Assembly: GCF_000001735.4 (NCBI RefSeq)
Contig: NC_003076.8
Location: 26,663,835 to 26,727,834, forward strand
Length of the DNA stretch: 64,000 bases
Reading direction: 5' to 3'
From: Arabidopsis thaliana
Lineage: Eukaryota > Streptophyta > Magnoliopsida > Brassicales > Brassicaceae
Made by a program: the position numbers and the translations under genes
Notes under the pieces: model-generated
The model's database searches: none
The model's input: the letters and a program-made list of their open reading frames with translations, nothing else
Told to the model about the DNA's origin: nothing
Shown: positions 12,617 through 22,690 of the stretch, piece by piece
How the letters are laid out: each line of letters begins with the position of its first letter
Numbering within the stretch: the first letter of the stretch is position 1

Positions 12617-13636
12617 ACCCAAACCAGACTAGACCGCGTAGAACTGAACTGAGGCCGGTTTATTTTAATTTGGATGAGTTATTATTGGTTTATTCATTTC
12701 TGTATTTGTACATTAACTTTACACAGACACACTTGAGTAAAAGAAAATAAATAGTTTTATCAATAAAAAAGTGGTTGCATAGAGAGGAAAAAGGACGTCG
12801 ATAGTATGGGCCTTAATCAAAAGCCCAATAATTATTTTAGAATGTTAAACTGTATGTACTTCTTGGAATGCGAAGCTGCAAGGAAGATACACAGATTTTT
12901 GGCGGAAAAAAAAAGATAACAAAGATTTTAAAAGTATTAAGGCAAACAGCACAATAAAAGGGTCAAATATAAACAAAATGAAACGATAAAAAAATGAATA
13001 GGTTATTTGGAGAGTGAATGGCTTTCGAGCCGCTAGGGTTTTTTTTGATTCGAAGTCGGACCAACTTTAAGGTTGTAAAGCTAAATAAAGCTTCGGCTGT
13101 GTCTTTTTTGAACGAAAATCTTAATTAATGTTCTATTTAATCGAACATCATGAATATATATGATCTTTAATTTTGCTTCCGACACGTAAAATGATATGTT
13201 GAATCATTTTATCAATTTTGGTACTGTCTTCTCGCTCACTCTTGCCAATCTTCTATTTCTTCTTCTTGAATTTTCTTATACATAATTACATATCAAAAAT
13301 ATTAACATATAAGAAAAATAAGTGTTCACACGTAATTGAATTTTTTGATTCCATTATTTTGCATGTTTTCTTGCACTAGTCATTGTATTTTAATTTTTAA
13401 ATAGAATATAACAGCATGCCACCTACTTTGTAATAATCATAATAAACAAACTCGACTTTAATAATTAGCTAGTTTATTTGAAATAAGCAGGTACAATCTC
13501 TATATAAATGCCCCCATAGAAGCAAGTGTTACTTCACATCACCACTCTCAAATATTCTCAAGAGTCCTTAACAACGATATTTAGTTTTTTCCCTTTTTTC
13601 TGTTTTCTTTTTATCTCCCATTTTTCTTCCAATATA
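12617..13636. other. Intergenic with promoter-like motif cluster, then CEP5 promoter
   Basis: From about 12805 to 13045 there are site II motifs (ATGGGCCTT and AGCCCAAT near 12807-12832), an E2F-like TTTTTGGCGGAAA (about 12896-12908) and a telo-box-like AAACCCTAGC (complement of GCTAGGGTTT near 13032-13041). CEP5 itself has a good TATA box (TCTATATAAATG, about 13498-13509), about 130 bases before its ATG. No gene was found between the cluster and CEP5. Confidence 0.55.
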
Positions 13637-13954
13637 ATGGAATCGTTTATGGGTCAAAAGAAAACATTGTACGCGTGTTATTTTTTAATGTTGGTGTTTT
13701 TTTTAGGGTTCAATTGTGTCCATGGACGAACCCTAAAAGTTGATGATAAGATTAATGGTGGTCATTATGATAGCAAGACGATGATGGCATTGGCAAAGCA
13801 CAATGATATGATGGTTGATGACAAGGCAATGCAGTTCTCGCCGCCACCACCACCACCACCGCCGTCACAATCGGGAGGTAAAGATGCTGAAGATTTCAGG
13901 CCTACAACGCCTGGCCACAGCCCTGGCATTGGCCATAGTTTATCCCATAATTGA
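13637..13954 (+). CDS. CEP5: C-terminally encoded peptide precursor CEP5
   Basis: Single-exon gene for a 105-residue pre-propeptide. Residues about 10-30 are a signal peptide ending at VHG. A variable acidic/basic region and a run of eight prolines (about 69-76) precede one 15-residue CEP domain ([15 protein letters not shown], residues 86-100), followed by a five-residue tail SLSHN. CEPs are secreted, proline-hydroxylated and trimmed peptides that act through the LRR receptor kinases CEPR1/CEPR2 in root growth and systemic nitrogen demand. The start at 13637 is chosen because it gives the signal peptide; an open extension upstream to 13526 has no better ATG context and lies in the leader. 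It is the first of four CEP genes in the same orientation between 13.6 and 22.7 kb. Confidence 0.95.
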
Positions 13955-16900
13955 TCATTTTCATGCAATTTCACATATGTATATATGTGTTGTGAACTTA
14001 TGATTAAATATTGTTCGTTTTAATTTTTCTTAAATTTGCTTCGTGGAATAAAATGATTTATGTTTTTTTCAAGTCGTGGTTGAGTAGAACACGATGCGTA
14101 CGTATATTAAGAACTTATTCGGGACCTAGAAAATATACACATTGTATATGGCCAAAATATACTACAAGAAATGCTTATTTATAAACACAGTTTACATGCG
14201 AGTATATATGTAAATTCTATATATGTTTGCTTAGGAGTTAGGACTTACTAATTGAATACATGCTACATTCTTGGGACGTTGGTGTTTGATTATTAAATTA
14301 GGAACATTATTAAATAATAACCGTGAGGTTGATGATGGTTGAGATTGTAAATTGACTTTTTGCTTGTCATCATTATGAATCAATGGCCTTCAGCCCTTCA
14401 CTACTTTCTATTTTCTTTCATTGTTGTTCTTTTCAATTTAGTTTTCTATTATAAATAGTGTTCGTACTATACAAAACCCCTTTATATTTTTAAATACAGA
14501 ATATAGTTTTCTATGTGCAGAATAAATTGAAAATAAACAAAATGGAAAAAGATCTGTGGTCGGAGACTATGGTAGGTCCTTCAAAGGACTTCCCTGCGTG
14601 TGGGAACCAACCAAATTAAAAAATCAATCTTTTCACTTTTCAACATGTCATTATATAGCTGCATTCTTTTTATATGTAGCCCGATGTTTTATTTCAAACT
14701 TTATATAGCTGCATTTTCCAGATTGGTCCCAACTTTTCAACAAGTTACTAAGAACACCATTAGTGGTAGTTGTTTAGGTTGATTCTTAGGAAATTTTAGT
14801 TATAAATTTAATGTTTTTAATTATATATTTGTAATATATTAAGAGAGTCACTTATATAAGAGACAAAATGAGATGTTCTTAACTTTCATTTCAAAATTTT
14901 CAAATTTAATTATAAAAAATCCTAAAAACTAAACTAAGACTAACCTAAGATACTATCAATAATGATACTCTGAACACAAGTTTTCTTTCAAAAACTAACT
15001 TTATAAAGCGTTCGAGAAATTCAAATGTAACGTATGTTTCATGAAACTGATAATGAAAAAAATAATCATTTGATAGTTCTTCATTTCTTTTTTGTATGTG
15101 CATGTAAATATTTCTGAAAACAAGTGCTTATCGAAATACATATGCATAAATATGCATTTTGATTAAATATATAGATTTTATTTTGTGGTATTTAGGTGAG
15201 TCGAAGATGATAATATGTATTCTATCATTAAACATTATTTTAAGACTGAAAATATAGTTTGCGCTTTCTAAAAAAAACTATATATATATATGTTTTTCTT
15301 TAAAGAAAATATCGACATACATATAGATGGAAATCGAAATGAAAATTGTACTGAGTAATCTTGATTGTACATGTTAAAATTCTGTTAATTTATATAAAAT
15401 TCAGTCAAAACTCTAAACCTATTTGCCACTTAAGTTAAAGGTAATAATAATGACAAACGACAAAGAAAGAGTGAGTGGTAGGGAGGAGTTAGTGGTTAAG
15501 TTGATGGCGATAGTGCCTTTGACTTGATTCTCCTCCCTCACGAACGAACTAACTTTTCTTCTCACTCGTTTTTTGATTAATTTTTGTTAAAAATTTGCGC
15601 TTTAAACAAATTTTGAATATTATACTCTTACAAGCATGGCGGCGTGGTCGGACACTTTATGAGTTAAATAAAGGGTTTAAAATGGACGGAGCAAATAGAG
15701 GAAAACAAGTGTCGAAATAAAACTTTCACATGCCGACATTTAATTACTTAACTTTTTACTAATAAAAACATATACTTAAGCGAAATTTTCTCATATTGGT
15801 TGAATAGGTTAAGTGTGATAGTCTACAAAAAAAGAAGGTTAGGTGTGATTAACTTCGATTCAAACAGTTTACATGTTATAGTGTCAATATGATTACTTTA
15901 AACAAACGATTTGGTTTGATGTAATCAAATGCATTCAATCTTTTGAAAAGAAAAAAACGACTTACTTGTTAGAAGTTTGAATTTATCGTTCTTTATATAC
16001 AAAAAAAAATCGTTTGAACATAAACAGTGTACGTTTTCATCACGTTATGCATTACCAATAGTTAATATTCATCTATAATACTAAATACAGAACATAATTT
16101 TGAAACGTCACAAACACCATATGCATACTTAATCAGTCAGATACAAGACTAATGAAGGTAGAAAACGTGAAATCCTTGTATATATCTTGGAGTGCTTTCT
16201 TACGGTCATAAAAATCATAAAACGGTTCTAGAAGCCAAATTAATATAATACAATAGTATATATAATTATTAAGGGAGGGTGTATACAATGATTACAATGT
16301 TTTTCGTACGAAGAATACTTTACTTGATGGTAACCAACCCTTTTTGGTTGTGGAGCAGATCTTATATTTGTGAGTGGGGGGTCCAACTTTTATAATAAAC
16401 TTTAGAAGTCAAGAATATAATCATATAACTAGGGAATCTCAGGAATTGCATTTTTTTGCAGTATATAGCTAACTTTTTTTTATAACACTTATTTTGAATT
16501 AATTTTATAATATCATATTTTTTACTAAAGAAAGTTTTTGATAAAAAGAAAAAACTAAAGTCTCTTTGAAAAAAATCATGCACATTGCAATAGATTTTGG
16601 AAAGAGATATAAAATTATTCTAATTCCCAACAACCATCTACATATAAATATATACTATTTTCACATACTGAAAAAAGAAGCTAAAAGTTGAAAATGTAAA
16701 CTAAAAACGGGATTCTTTCAAGATTTGTACGATTTTTTAAATAAATTATTTTAAAAGCTTTTGTATATGTATATTATCTATGGAAATGGCCAGATGCGAG
16801 AGGGTCCTTCTAACATCAGTGCCTTTCTGTGGTTAGGGAAGGGCGGCTTTTGTAGAACTTAATTAGCCTTTGGAAATTTTTAGTATTTCATTCCAATACT

Positions 16901-17660
16901 AATATATAACAATTGTTGAATCATGATGGGACGAGAGAACACGTTTTTCTGCTCATGCTTATAAACTTTTTTCTCCTATCTCAAATTGATAGCTTCTGAA
17001 AAGTATACTATATTCCGGTCATGCTTATATATAAACTAACCATGCTTTTTTTTTTAATCACCAACCATGTTCTATCACTGGGAAATTAACACATTAAAGA
17101 AAAGTACAATACGAGTATGAGTTGGTATATTCAACAATGGAGCACTATGGGAGATTCAGGACCTCTGCTGAAAATCCCACGCTTAGATTTTGTTGTATAA
17201 ATAATTCTTTGATGTGTTTAATTACTATTAATTATAATAGTTGCCCAAAAATAAACATATATAATTTGAAAGTTGAGTTATATTTATATGATGATTGAAA
17301 CCGACGTTTTGATATTATATATTTACCTTAAAAGATACCAATAAACCATTTGAAACCTCCCTTCTTCAGCTTGGATATATGACGTCCATATCGATTGTCT
17401 GTTTATTATAGCGAATGTTTAATACTATTACCCCTCCACTTTTTTTATTCACATTATGCATTTTTATAGTTATGGAAATTGATACATGAACGGTCCAAAT
17501 TAAATCACTGTGCTCATTATATTGTTCCACTCACATTACACTTATAAAAACGATCTATCTCTCGAACAAACTTAAAAACATAAGCCAAAGTCGGGTAATC
17601 TAGACCTTCCTCTCTCGTATACACTAGAAACTAACCTTCTCACAGATTTTTATTTTTAAC
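13955..17660. other. 3.7-kb AT-rich intergenic region between CEP5 and CEP6
   Basis: No coding gene recognised. It contains a MITE candidate (14752-14970, listed separately). CEP6 has a possible TATA box (CTTATAAAAAC) near 17540. Open frames such as 14600-14782 (plus) and 16362-16583 (minus) have low-complexity, Phe/Lys/Ile-rich translations that reflect base composition. Confidence 0.55.
14752..14970. mobile_element. Putative MITE, Harbinger-like
   Basis: About 219 bp. The left end (GAACACCATTAGTGGTAG) and the reverse complement of the right end (GAGTATCATTATTGATAG) are related, and the similarity extends inward through TTAGGTT and TCTTAG blocks for about 40 bases. The flanks are TAA (14749-14751) and TGA (14971-14973), which could be a decayed 3-bp TNA target duplication. 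No coding capacity. The ends are diverged, so this is less certain than the element at 6548-6804. Confidence 0.45.
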
Positions 17661-17966
17661 ATGAAACTCTCAGTTTATATCATTCTTAGTATTCTCTTCA
17701 TTTCGACGGTATTTTATGAAATTCAGTTTACGGAGGCGAGACAGTTGCGAAAAACCGACGATCAAGATCATGATGATCATCATTTCACAGTCGGGTACAC
17801 TGATGATTTTGGGCCTACTTCTCCTGGTAACAGCCCGGGCATTGGTCATAAGATGAAGGAGAATGAAGAAAATGCTGGAGGGTATAAAGATGACTTCGAA
17901 CCTACGACGCCAGGACATAGTCCCGGCGTTGGACATGCTGTCAAGAACAATGAGCCTAATGCTTAA
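17661..17966 (+). CDS. CEP6: C-terminally encoded peptide precursor CEP6 (two CEP domains)
   Basis: Single-exon, 101-residue pre-propeptide. Signal peptide about residues 1-25 (ends FTEA), then an acidic His/Asp-rich stretch (DDQDHDDHH). Two CEP domains follow: DFGPTSPGNSPGIGH at 49-63 and [15 protein letters not shown] at 78-92, separated by a 14-residue linker (KMKENEENAGGYKD). Both keep the prolines usually hydroxylated (positions 4, 7 and 11 of the domain). The two domains differ at positions 3, 6, 9 and 13, so one transcript can yield two different hormones. Short tail AVKNNEPNA. It lies in the same orientation as CEP5, 7 and 8, which points to tandem duplication. Confidence 0.95.
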   Translation: MKLSVYIILSILFISTVFYEIQFTEARQLRKTDDQDHDDHHFTVGYTDDFGPTSPGNSPGIGHKMKENEENAGGYKDDFEPTTPGHSPGVGHAVKNNEPNA

Positions 17967-18873
17967 TTAGAAAGGTTTCATAGTTTAGTACTTCTTCAAT
18001 GCTTTTGCTAAATTAATATGAAATTTAAGTTATTGTCCAAGTGCAGTTTTTATATAATGTGTATGTTTAGTTTATGATATGTCACTTGTAAGTGGATCGA
18101 TTAAGCATTATTTCAGATCATTAATAAAATTAAATACGATCTGTGTTAAAGAACTTTAGTTTCTTGCATGAGTTTGCATGTTATAATATATACATTGCTG
18201 ATACTTCGCAGTGAGCTTCTTCTTAATACTTGCCATGTGCAAAAGGTAGAATATCAAAGTACACGAAGATAGGTTTCGACGATTTTTTAAACTATCTAAT
18301 AGAAAGAAAAAAAAAAAGATAATTTAGTGCTACGTACTTTTGTGTTTCTTTTCTAATAAAAGTTTGGTGATTAATATAGTATAAGAAAATAAAGGCTTAA
18401 AGATTTCAAAATTGGGGAGAAGGAAAATAACTTTATTAAGTTCTATTGACTCACAATTAATAAGATTGAGTTCTCCTTTCCCTCCATGCGGTTTGATCAA
18501 ATGGTGCGTGCTGTACAATACAAATACTGAACGAGAGTTTATGATAAAATCATTGAATTAATTTTAAATAACTATTCTTCTTTCTTGCAATTGGAATGAT
18601 GAAAAAAGTTTCAATAGAATAATTTAAGTTCATCATAATTATTTTGTTGAATAAAAAACTGAAGGCAAATTATTTGGTTGAAAAGTGTGAGTGAGAAAAG
18701 GGCAACGACAAAGCTGGAAGTCTAAAAGTAGGCAACCAAAATCACTTTTTAAGTGAATAATTTTTTCACCTTTTAAAGCAAATTTTCAAAAGCGAAATAT
18801 GCCCCGAGCCCCAGAGGCGCGGAGACAAAAAAAAAAACCCTGACTTTTCGTATTTTCAATAATTCAAAAGAGA
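17967..18873. other. Intergenic between CEP6 and tRNA-Gly
   Basis: AT-rich; holds the CEP6 3' flank. No further gene seen. A minus-strand open frame at 18330-18518 lacks domains. A short GC-richer patch (CCCCGAGCCCCAGAGGCG) lies near 18801-18818, just beyond the 3' end of the tRNA. Confidence 0.55.
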
Positions 18874-18944
18874 TGCACCAGCCGGGAATCGAACCCGGGT
18901 CTGTACCGTGGCAGGGTACTATTCTACCACTAGACCACTGGTGC
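18874..18944 (-). tRNA. tRNA-Gly (anticodon GCC)
   Basis: On the minus strand the 71-nt sequence begins GCACCAGTGGTCTAGTGG and ends with the complementary CTGGTGC plus discriminator A. The acceptor stem is seven perfect pairs (GCACCAG/CTGGTGC). The internal B box GGTTCGATTCC is exact, and the anticodon loop reads CTGCCAC with anticodon GCC at 18910-18912. There is no intron. A T4 stretch (plus-strand AAAA, 18866-18869) just after the 3' end serves as Pol III terminator, and a CAA motif lies a few bases upstream, as is usual for plant tRNA genes. The gene looks intact and functional. Confidence 0.98.
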
Positions 18945-19553
18945 TTCTTGACAAATCATTACATCTACGTATTATTGATTTATAACACTTTTTAATGAAT
19001 GACCACATTCACCTCAACTAGTATGGAGTCCGAGGAATATGCTTTTTATTATTCGATGAATCATCATATACTTAAATTCACGTTTAGAAAAAATGCAATC
19101 TCTTTTTTTTTTTTTGTATTATTAATAAATGCAATCTCTGATGTGTGTGTGTGTGTGTAATTATTTTGGTTTGCATATACATTCATAGACGAAAGTGTTT
19201 ATTAGCAACCAACACCATTTTCTTGTTCGATGTTTTTTCGTTGTATGTTTGCATATGATCTCCGTTCACCAAATCTTCCCAGAAGCTTGGAAATTATAAT
19301 TAAACTCATAATTATTTCCATGCGTATATAATATTAGATTATTTTAACCGTAAAATATTATAAATAATAATTGATTGGCTTTGTTTCTTGTTGGTTCACA
19401 TGCATGGTCCAGCTAGTCATTTTTCTTCCCCATAAATAGCCATCTAGAGTTGAAGCCACTGATATACACATTCATTCTTCATATATTCTCTAGGTTAGCT
19501 ACTTTTATTCGTTTCGTTTAATCTTGAACATTTAACACTCTCTCATAATTGCT
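18945..19553. other. Intergenic: tRNA 5' flank and CEP7 promoter
   Basis: Contains a GT microsatellite (about 19144-19158). A TATA-like CATAAATAG near 19431 lies about 120 bases before the CEP7 ATG. No gene seen. Confidence 0.55.
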
Positions 19554-19784
19554 ATGGCTAAATGCACTTTGACTAGCTTAATACTACTACTAATAGTGCT
19601 GGTTCTTATTCAAGAATCTCACATCGTTGAAGGTCGACCTTTGAAGTCATCGCGAATCTCTAATGTCTCGAAGAAATTCGCTGCGGGCAACTCGAATCTG
19701 TCGAGCAAGTTAACGACAGAAGATCATTCTTTGGATGCATTTCGGCCTACCAACCCTGGGAACAGTCCAGGAATTGGTCACTAG
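19554..19784 (+). CDS. CEP7: C-terminally encoded peptide precursor CEP7
   Basis: Single-exon, 76-residue pre-propeptide, the shortest of the local set. Signal peptide about residues 1-27 (hydrophobic core LILLLIVLVL, ending near VEG). A basic/Ser-rich variable region leads to one CEP domain (AFRPTNPGNSPGIGH, residues 62-76). The domain ends exactly at the stop codon, so only N-terminal processing would be needed to release the peptide. Position 1 is Ala rather than the usual Asp. The ATG is the first in frame and is followed directly by the signal peptide. Confidence 0.95.
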   Translation: MAKCTLTSLILLLIVLVLIQESHIVEGRPLKSSRISNVSKKFAAGNSNLSSKLTTEDHSLDAFRPTNPGNSPGIGH

Positions 19785-22426
19785 CATGTGTGTTGTGGTG
19801 ACAAACTAAGATAAGATGCAATGGTTATGTACTTATGTTCTTAGACATTTTCTTATGACAAAGTAAGATGTTGTTGTGGGTGCGTTCGACGTGTATTATC
19901 TAGGGTTTCTGTGTTTTTCGTAATTGTTTGTAACCAATAAGTCTTGAACTTTAATTGAATGCTTTGTTTCTCGTAATTGTTTTTTTTTTTTTTTTTTTTT
20001 TCATTGTGAACAAAATAAGCAGTAGTTGTTTAATTAACAATGATTGGTCATTAAGAAAAAATAAAGTATATTAATCTTGGTTTTATCAAATTCATCACAG
20101 CGTTAATATATAATATGCGAAATGCTAACTCAACCATGATGTTTTAATCCCAAATCTTTTTGGAATCGCATAAAGGTTCGACCGATAATAATAAGACTTG
20201 TAGTTGATAAATTACGTAAGAAACTTACACATTTCATAACTGATAAAAACTTGATCACACACTAACATATCCATGGACACATTCAGATTCATATTTTAAT
20301 GTTAAACGAAGCATTTTTTTGGACATGCAACATCAGTTTCGTTTCACCAGCCGTAAACTTTATTTTGAAAAAAAAAAAATTGATAATCAGCCATGTATAT
20401 CATGTGGAAAGGGTAAAGCGGCAGCTATATATGGATCAATTAGGGTTTGTCTTTAATAACATAAACAGGGAGTTACACCCATTTTCTGGTACTTCTATGA
20501 TTTTTTTGTATAATTTCATCGTTAATTCACACAACATTGAATTCTATATTTACTTCACAGTAACTTGCATCACCAATTACGGTATGCTTTATTTGTAATT
20601 GGTGCTAACAGATCATAATATACGGACACAAGATGAAATTAGAGTATATGAAAATGAGAGAATGTGGGAAATCACCTACTAATTAAGCGGTAGAAAAGAA
20701 TGTAGAACTTTATGCATTTTTTTTAATAGTGCATTTTGTAGAATTTTATTACTTTAATGTTTTGTATTCAATGTGTATCCAGCTCAAATTAATTTAAATT
20801 AGTTAGAAAATACTGTATCCACGACGCTCAAAACTCAAAAAACATTTATTATATCAAAATATATGGAGTATATGATTTGTATTAGTATGGTAGGTTGTGT
20901 CTTTTGTTCAAAAATTATTAACAAGTGTATATTAAAAGATTGAAAAGAAAAAACGGCAATATTAATTTGTCTAAATCATGGTGGTGGGTCTTGCAAAGAT
21001 CATGCTGGTCTCTAGATCTTTAAATTGACGGTTGTAGCTGATTTGAAAGCTAAGAGCCAACTAATCTATTTTCCATATTTGGTTTAATCCTTAATTAATG
21101 ATTAGTGGTCACAAGCTATGTTGGCCTTAGGGCATATGGAATAGTGGCAAAGGACACTCTGTTTTTTGTGTTATTAAAATGAAAGCTTTTTCTTAGTACT
21201 AACAGTACAATATAATTGATACTCATAAAAGGTGCAACTCTTGAGGAGTTTGAAGGGCGGCTTGAAAGCTCGAGTGTTAATCTAAATATTAAACGAATGC
21301 AAAAGTGATTTAATATAATAAGCACCCAATGGTCTCGGAGTACTTAAAGCCTGCTCTCGCTGTCGACCAATATGTACTTAATTAGCAGCCTTTTAACATA
21401 TGTAGGTGTCATAGGTACGGTTCATTAATATGTCAAGTGTGATTATATTAATATCGTACGATTACGATATTACTTATTAGTTTTCTTTTCCTAATCGTAC
21501 CGGTAACTAAACCTGTTAATGTTTAAGGCTTTACGTGAACATATCGTATATTAGAGAAATTGGTCATGTATGTGTTTTAGCTATGCCTCAATCATGGTAT
21601 CTACGACATCCATCACGGCAGCACCACTTTTCAGCCATATCAATTGAACAATTCGCAACATGTTGATTGCCTGAAACAGAAGGAAGCCAAGCCAAACTCT
21701 ATTCTAAATTTCTAAGACAATGATTCTTCCACGAGTATCGTAACATTTGCACTTCTTTTGCTACTCCAATTCTTCCTCTTTTTTGAGTCTGAAGAAACAT
21801 CTAGTTACGCCAAGCTATAAGATGGTAAACCGGTTCTTAAAATAATCGTATATTGGTGGTATATATATGGTAAAACTTTATTTTGTGATACTCATAGTAA
21901 ATACTCTTGTACTTCTCTAAGGGTGCTTATATGTATATATAATAATGGGTAACTGGTAAGGAAACTAAGGGAATATAGACAACTAGGCGCAAATGTGAAG
22001 TGGAGGCTGTGAACCTTTTAGCTCATCTGAGAAGCTTTCCCATTCACAACAACCATATATCATTAGAAATTAATTGCTATATTAGTTTTCAATTGGACAC
22101 TATACTTTAGTTTTAAAAAATTCTGGAAAGAGGAATATAATTTTAAAGATGTGATAAACCCATAAGCCTAACTAGGGTTCCCATGTCACTTGGGTGCCTA
22201 TATATAGTCACCCTCAAACCCAAGATTCCTTAAACCTTTTAAGATTCAAGACTCTTCACATAGCATCTGTTGACTACTATTTGAAGATTCTTATACAAGC
22301 TTAAAGACACTTACATTTCTCTATCTTAAACCCCAAGAAAACTTTAAGAAACAGAGAGAGACTTCTTACTATTATTTTTGACTTGATTCTTGACATTTTT
22401 GACTAACAAAAACTCAATCATCATCA
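19785..22426. other. Intergenic between CEP7 and CEP8
   Basis: AT-rich, no gene recognised. Holds a run of 22 T (19980-20001) and the CEP8 promoter with a clear TATA box (CCTATATATAG, about 22197-22207). The open frame 20299-20598 (plus) and the minus-strand frame 21116-21325 have no domain, signal or repeat that would support them. Confidence 0.55.
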
Positions 22427-22690
22427 ATGGCAAAAGCTCTGTTCTTCAATTTCTGCATATCTCTTCTTATTATTGCCATACTTGTGAGCCATGAAATCAT
22501 ACCAACAGAGGCAAGACACTTGAGGACCCATAGAAAGTCAATCAAGAACAGTACTCTTACTGTACACGAAGGAGCCGGTGGCTTGAGAACCGGTGGTGGC
22601 TCTGTGAAGACTGACATTAGCAAAGAAGAACATGGCGTTGATGAGTTCCGGCCAACAACTCCGGGAAACAGCCCCGGCATTGGCCATTGA
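22427..22690 (+). CDS. CEP8: C-terminally encoded peptide precursor CEP8
   Basis: Single-exon, 87-residue pre-propeptide. Signal peptide about residues 1-28 (core FFNFCISLLIIAILV, ending PTEA). A basic region (RHLRTHRKS) and a Gly-rich linker precede one CEP domain (EFRPTTPGNSPGIGH, residues 73-87), which ends at the stop codon as in CEP7. The domain differs from that of CEP5 only at position 1 (Glu for Asp) and position 9 (Asn for His). A TATA box lies about 230 bases upstream, implying a long leader of roughly 200 bases. Confidence 0.95.
   Translation: MAKALFFNFCISLLIIAILVSHEIIPTEARHLRTHRKSIKNSTLTVHEGAGGLRTGGGSVKTDISKEEHGVDEFRPTTPGNSPGIGH

Noticed and set aside
13526-13636. Upstream extension of the CEP5 frame
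   Set aside because: It encodes a Phe/Ser-rich leader-like stretch; the ATG at 13637 gives a proper signal peptide and follows the TATA box at a sensible leader length.
20299-20598. 99-codon plus-strand frame between CEP7 and CEP8
   Set aside because: Composition follows the AT-rich DNA and no motif or signal peptide is recognisable.
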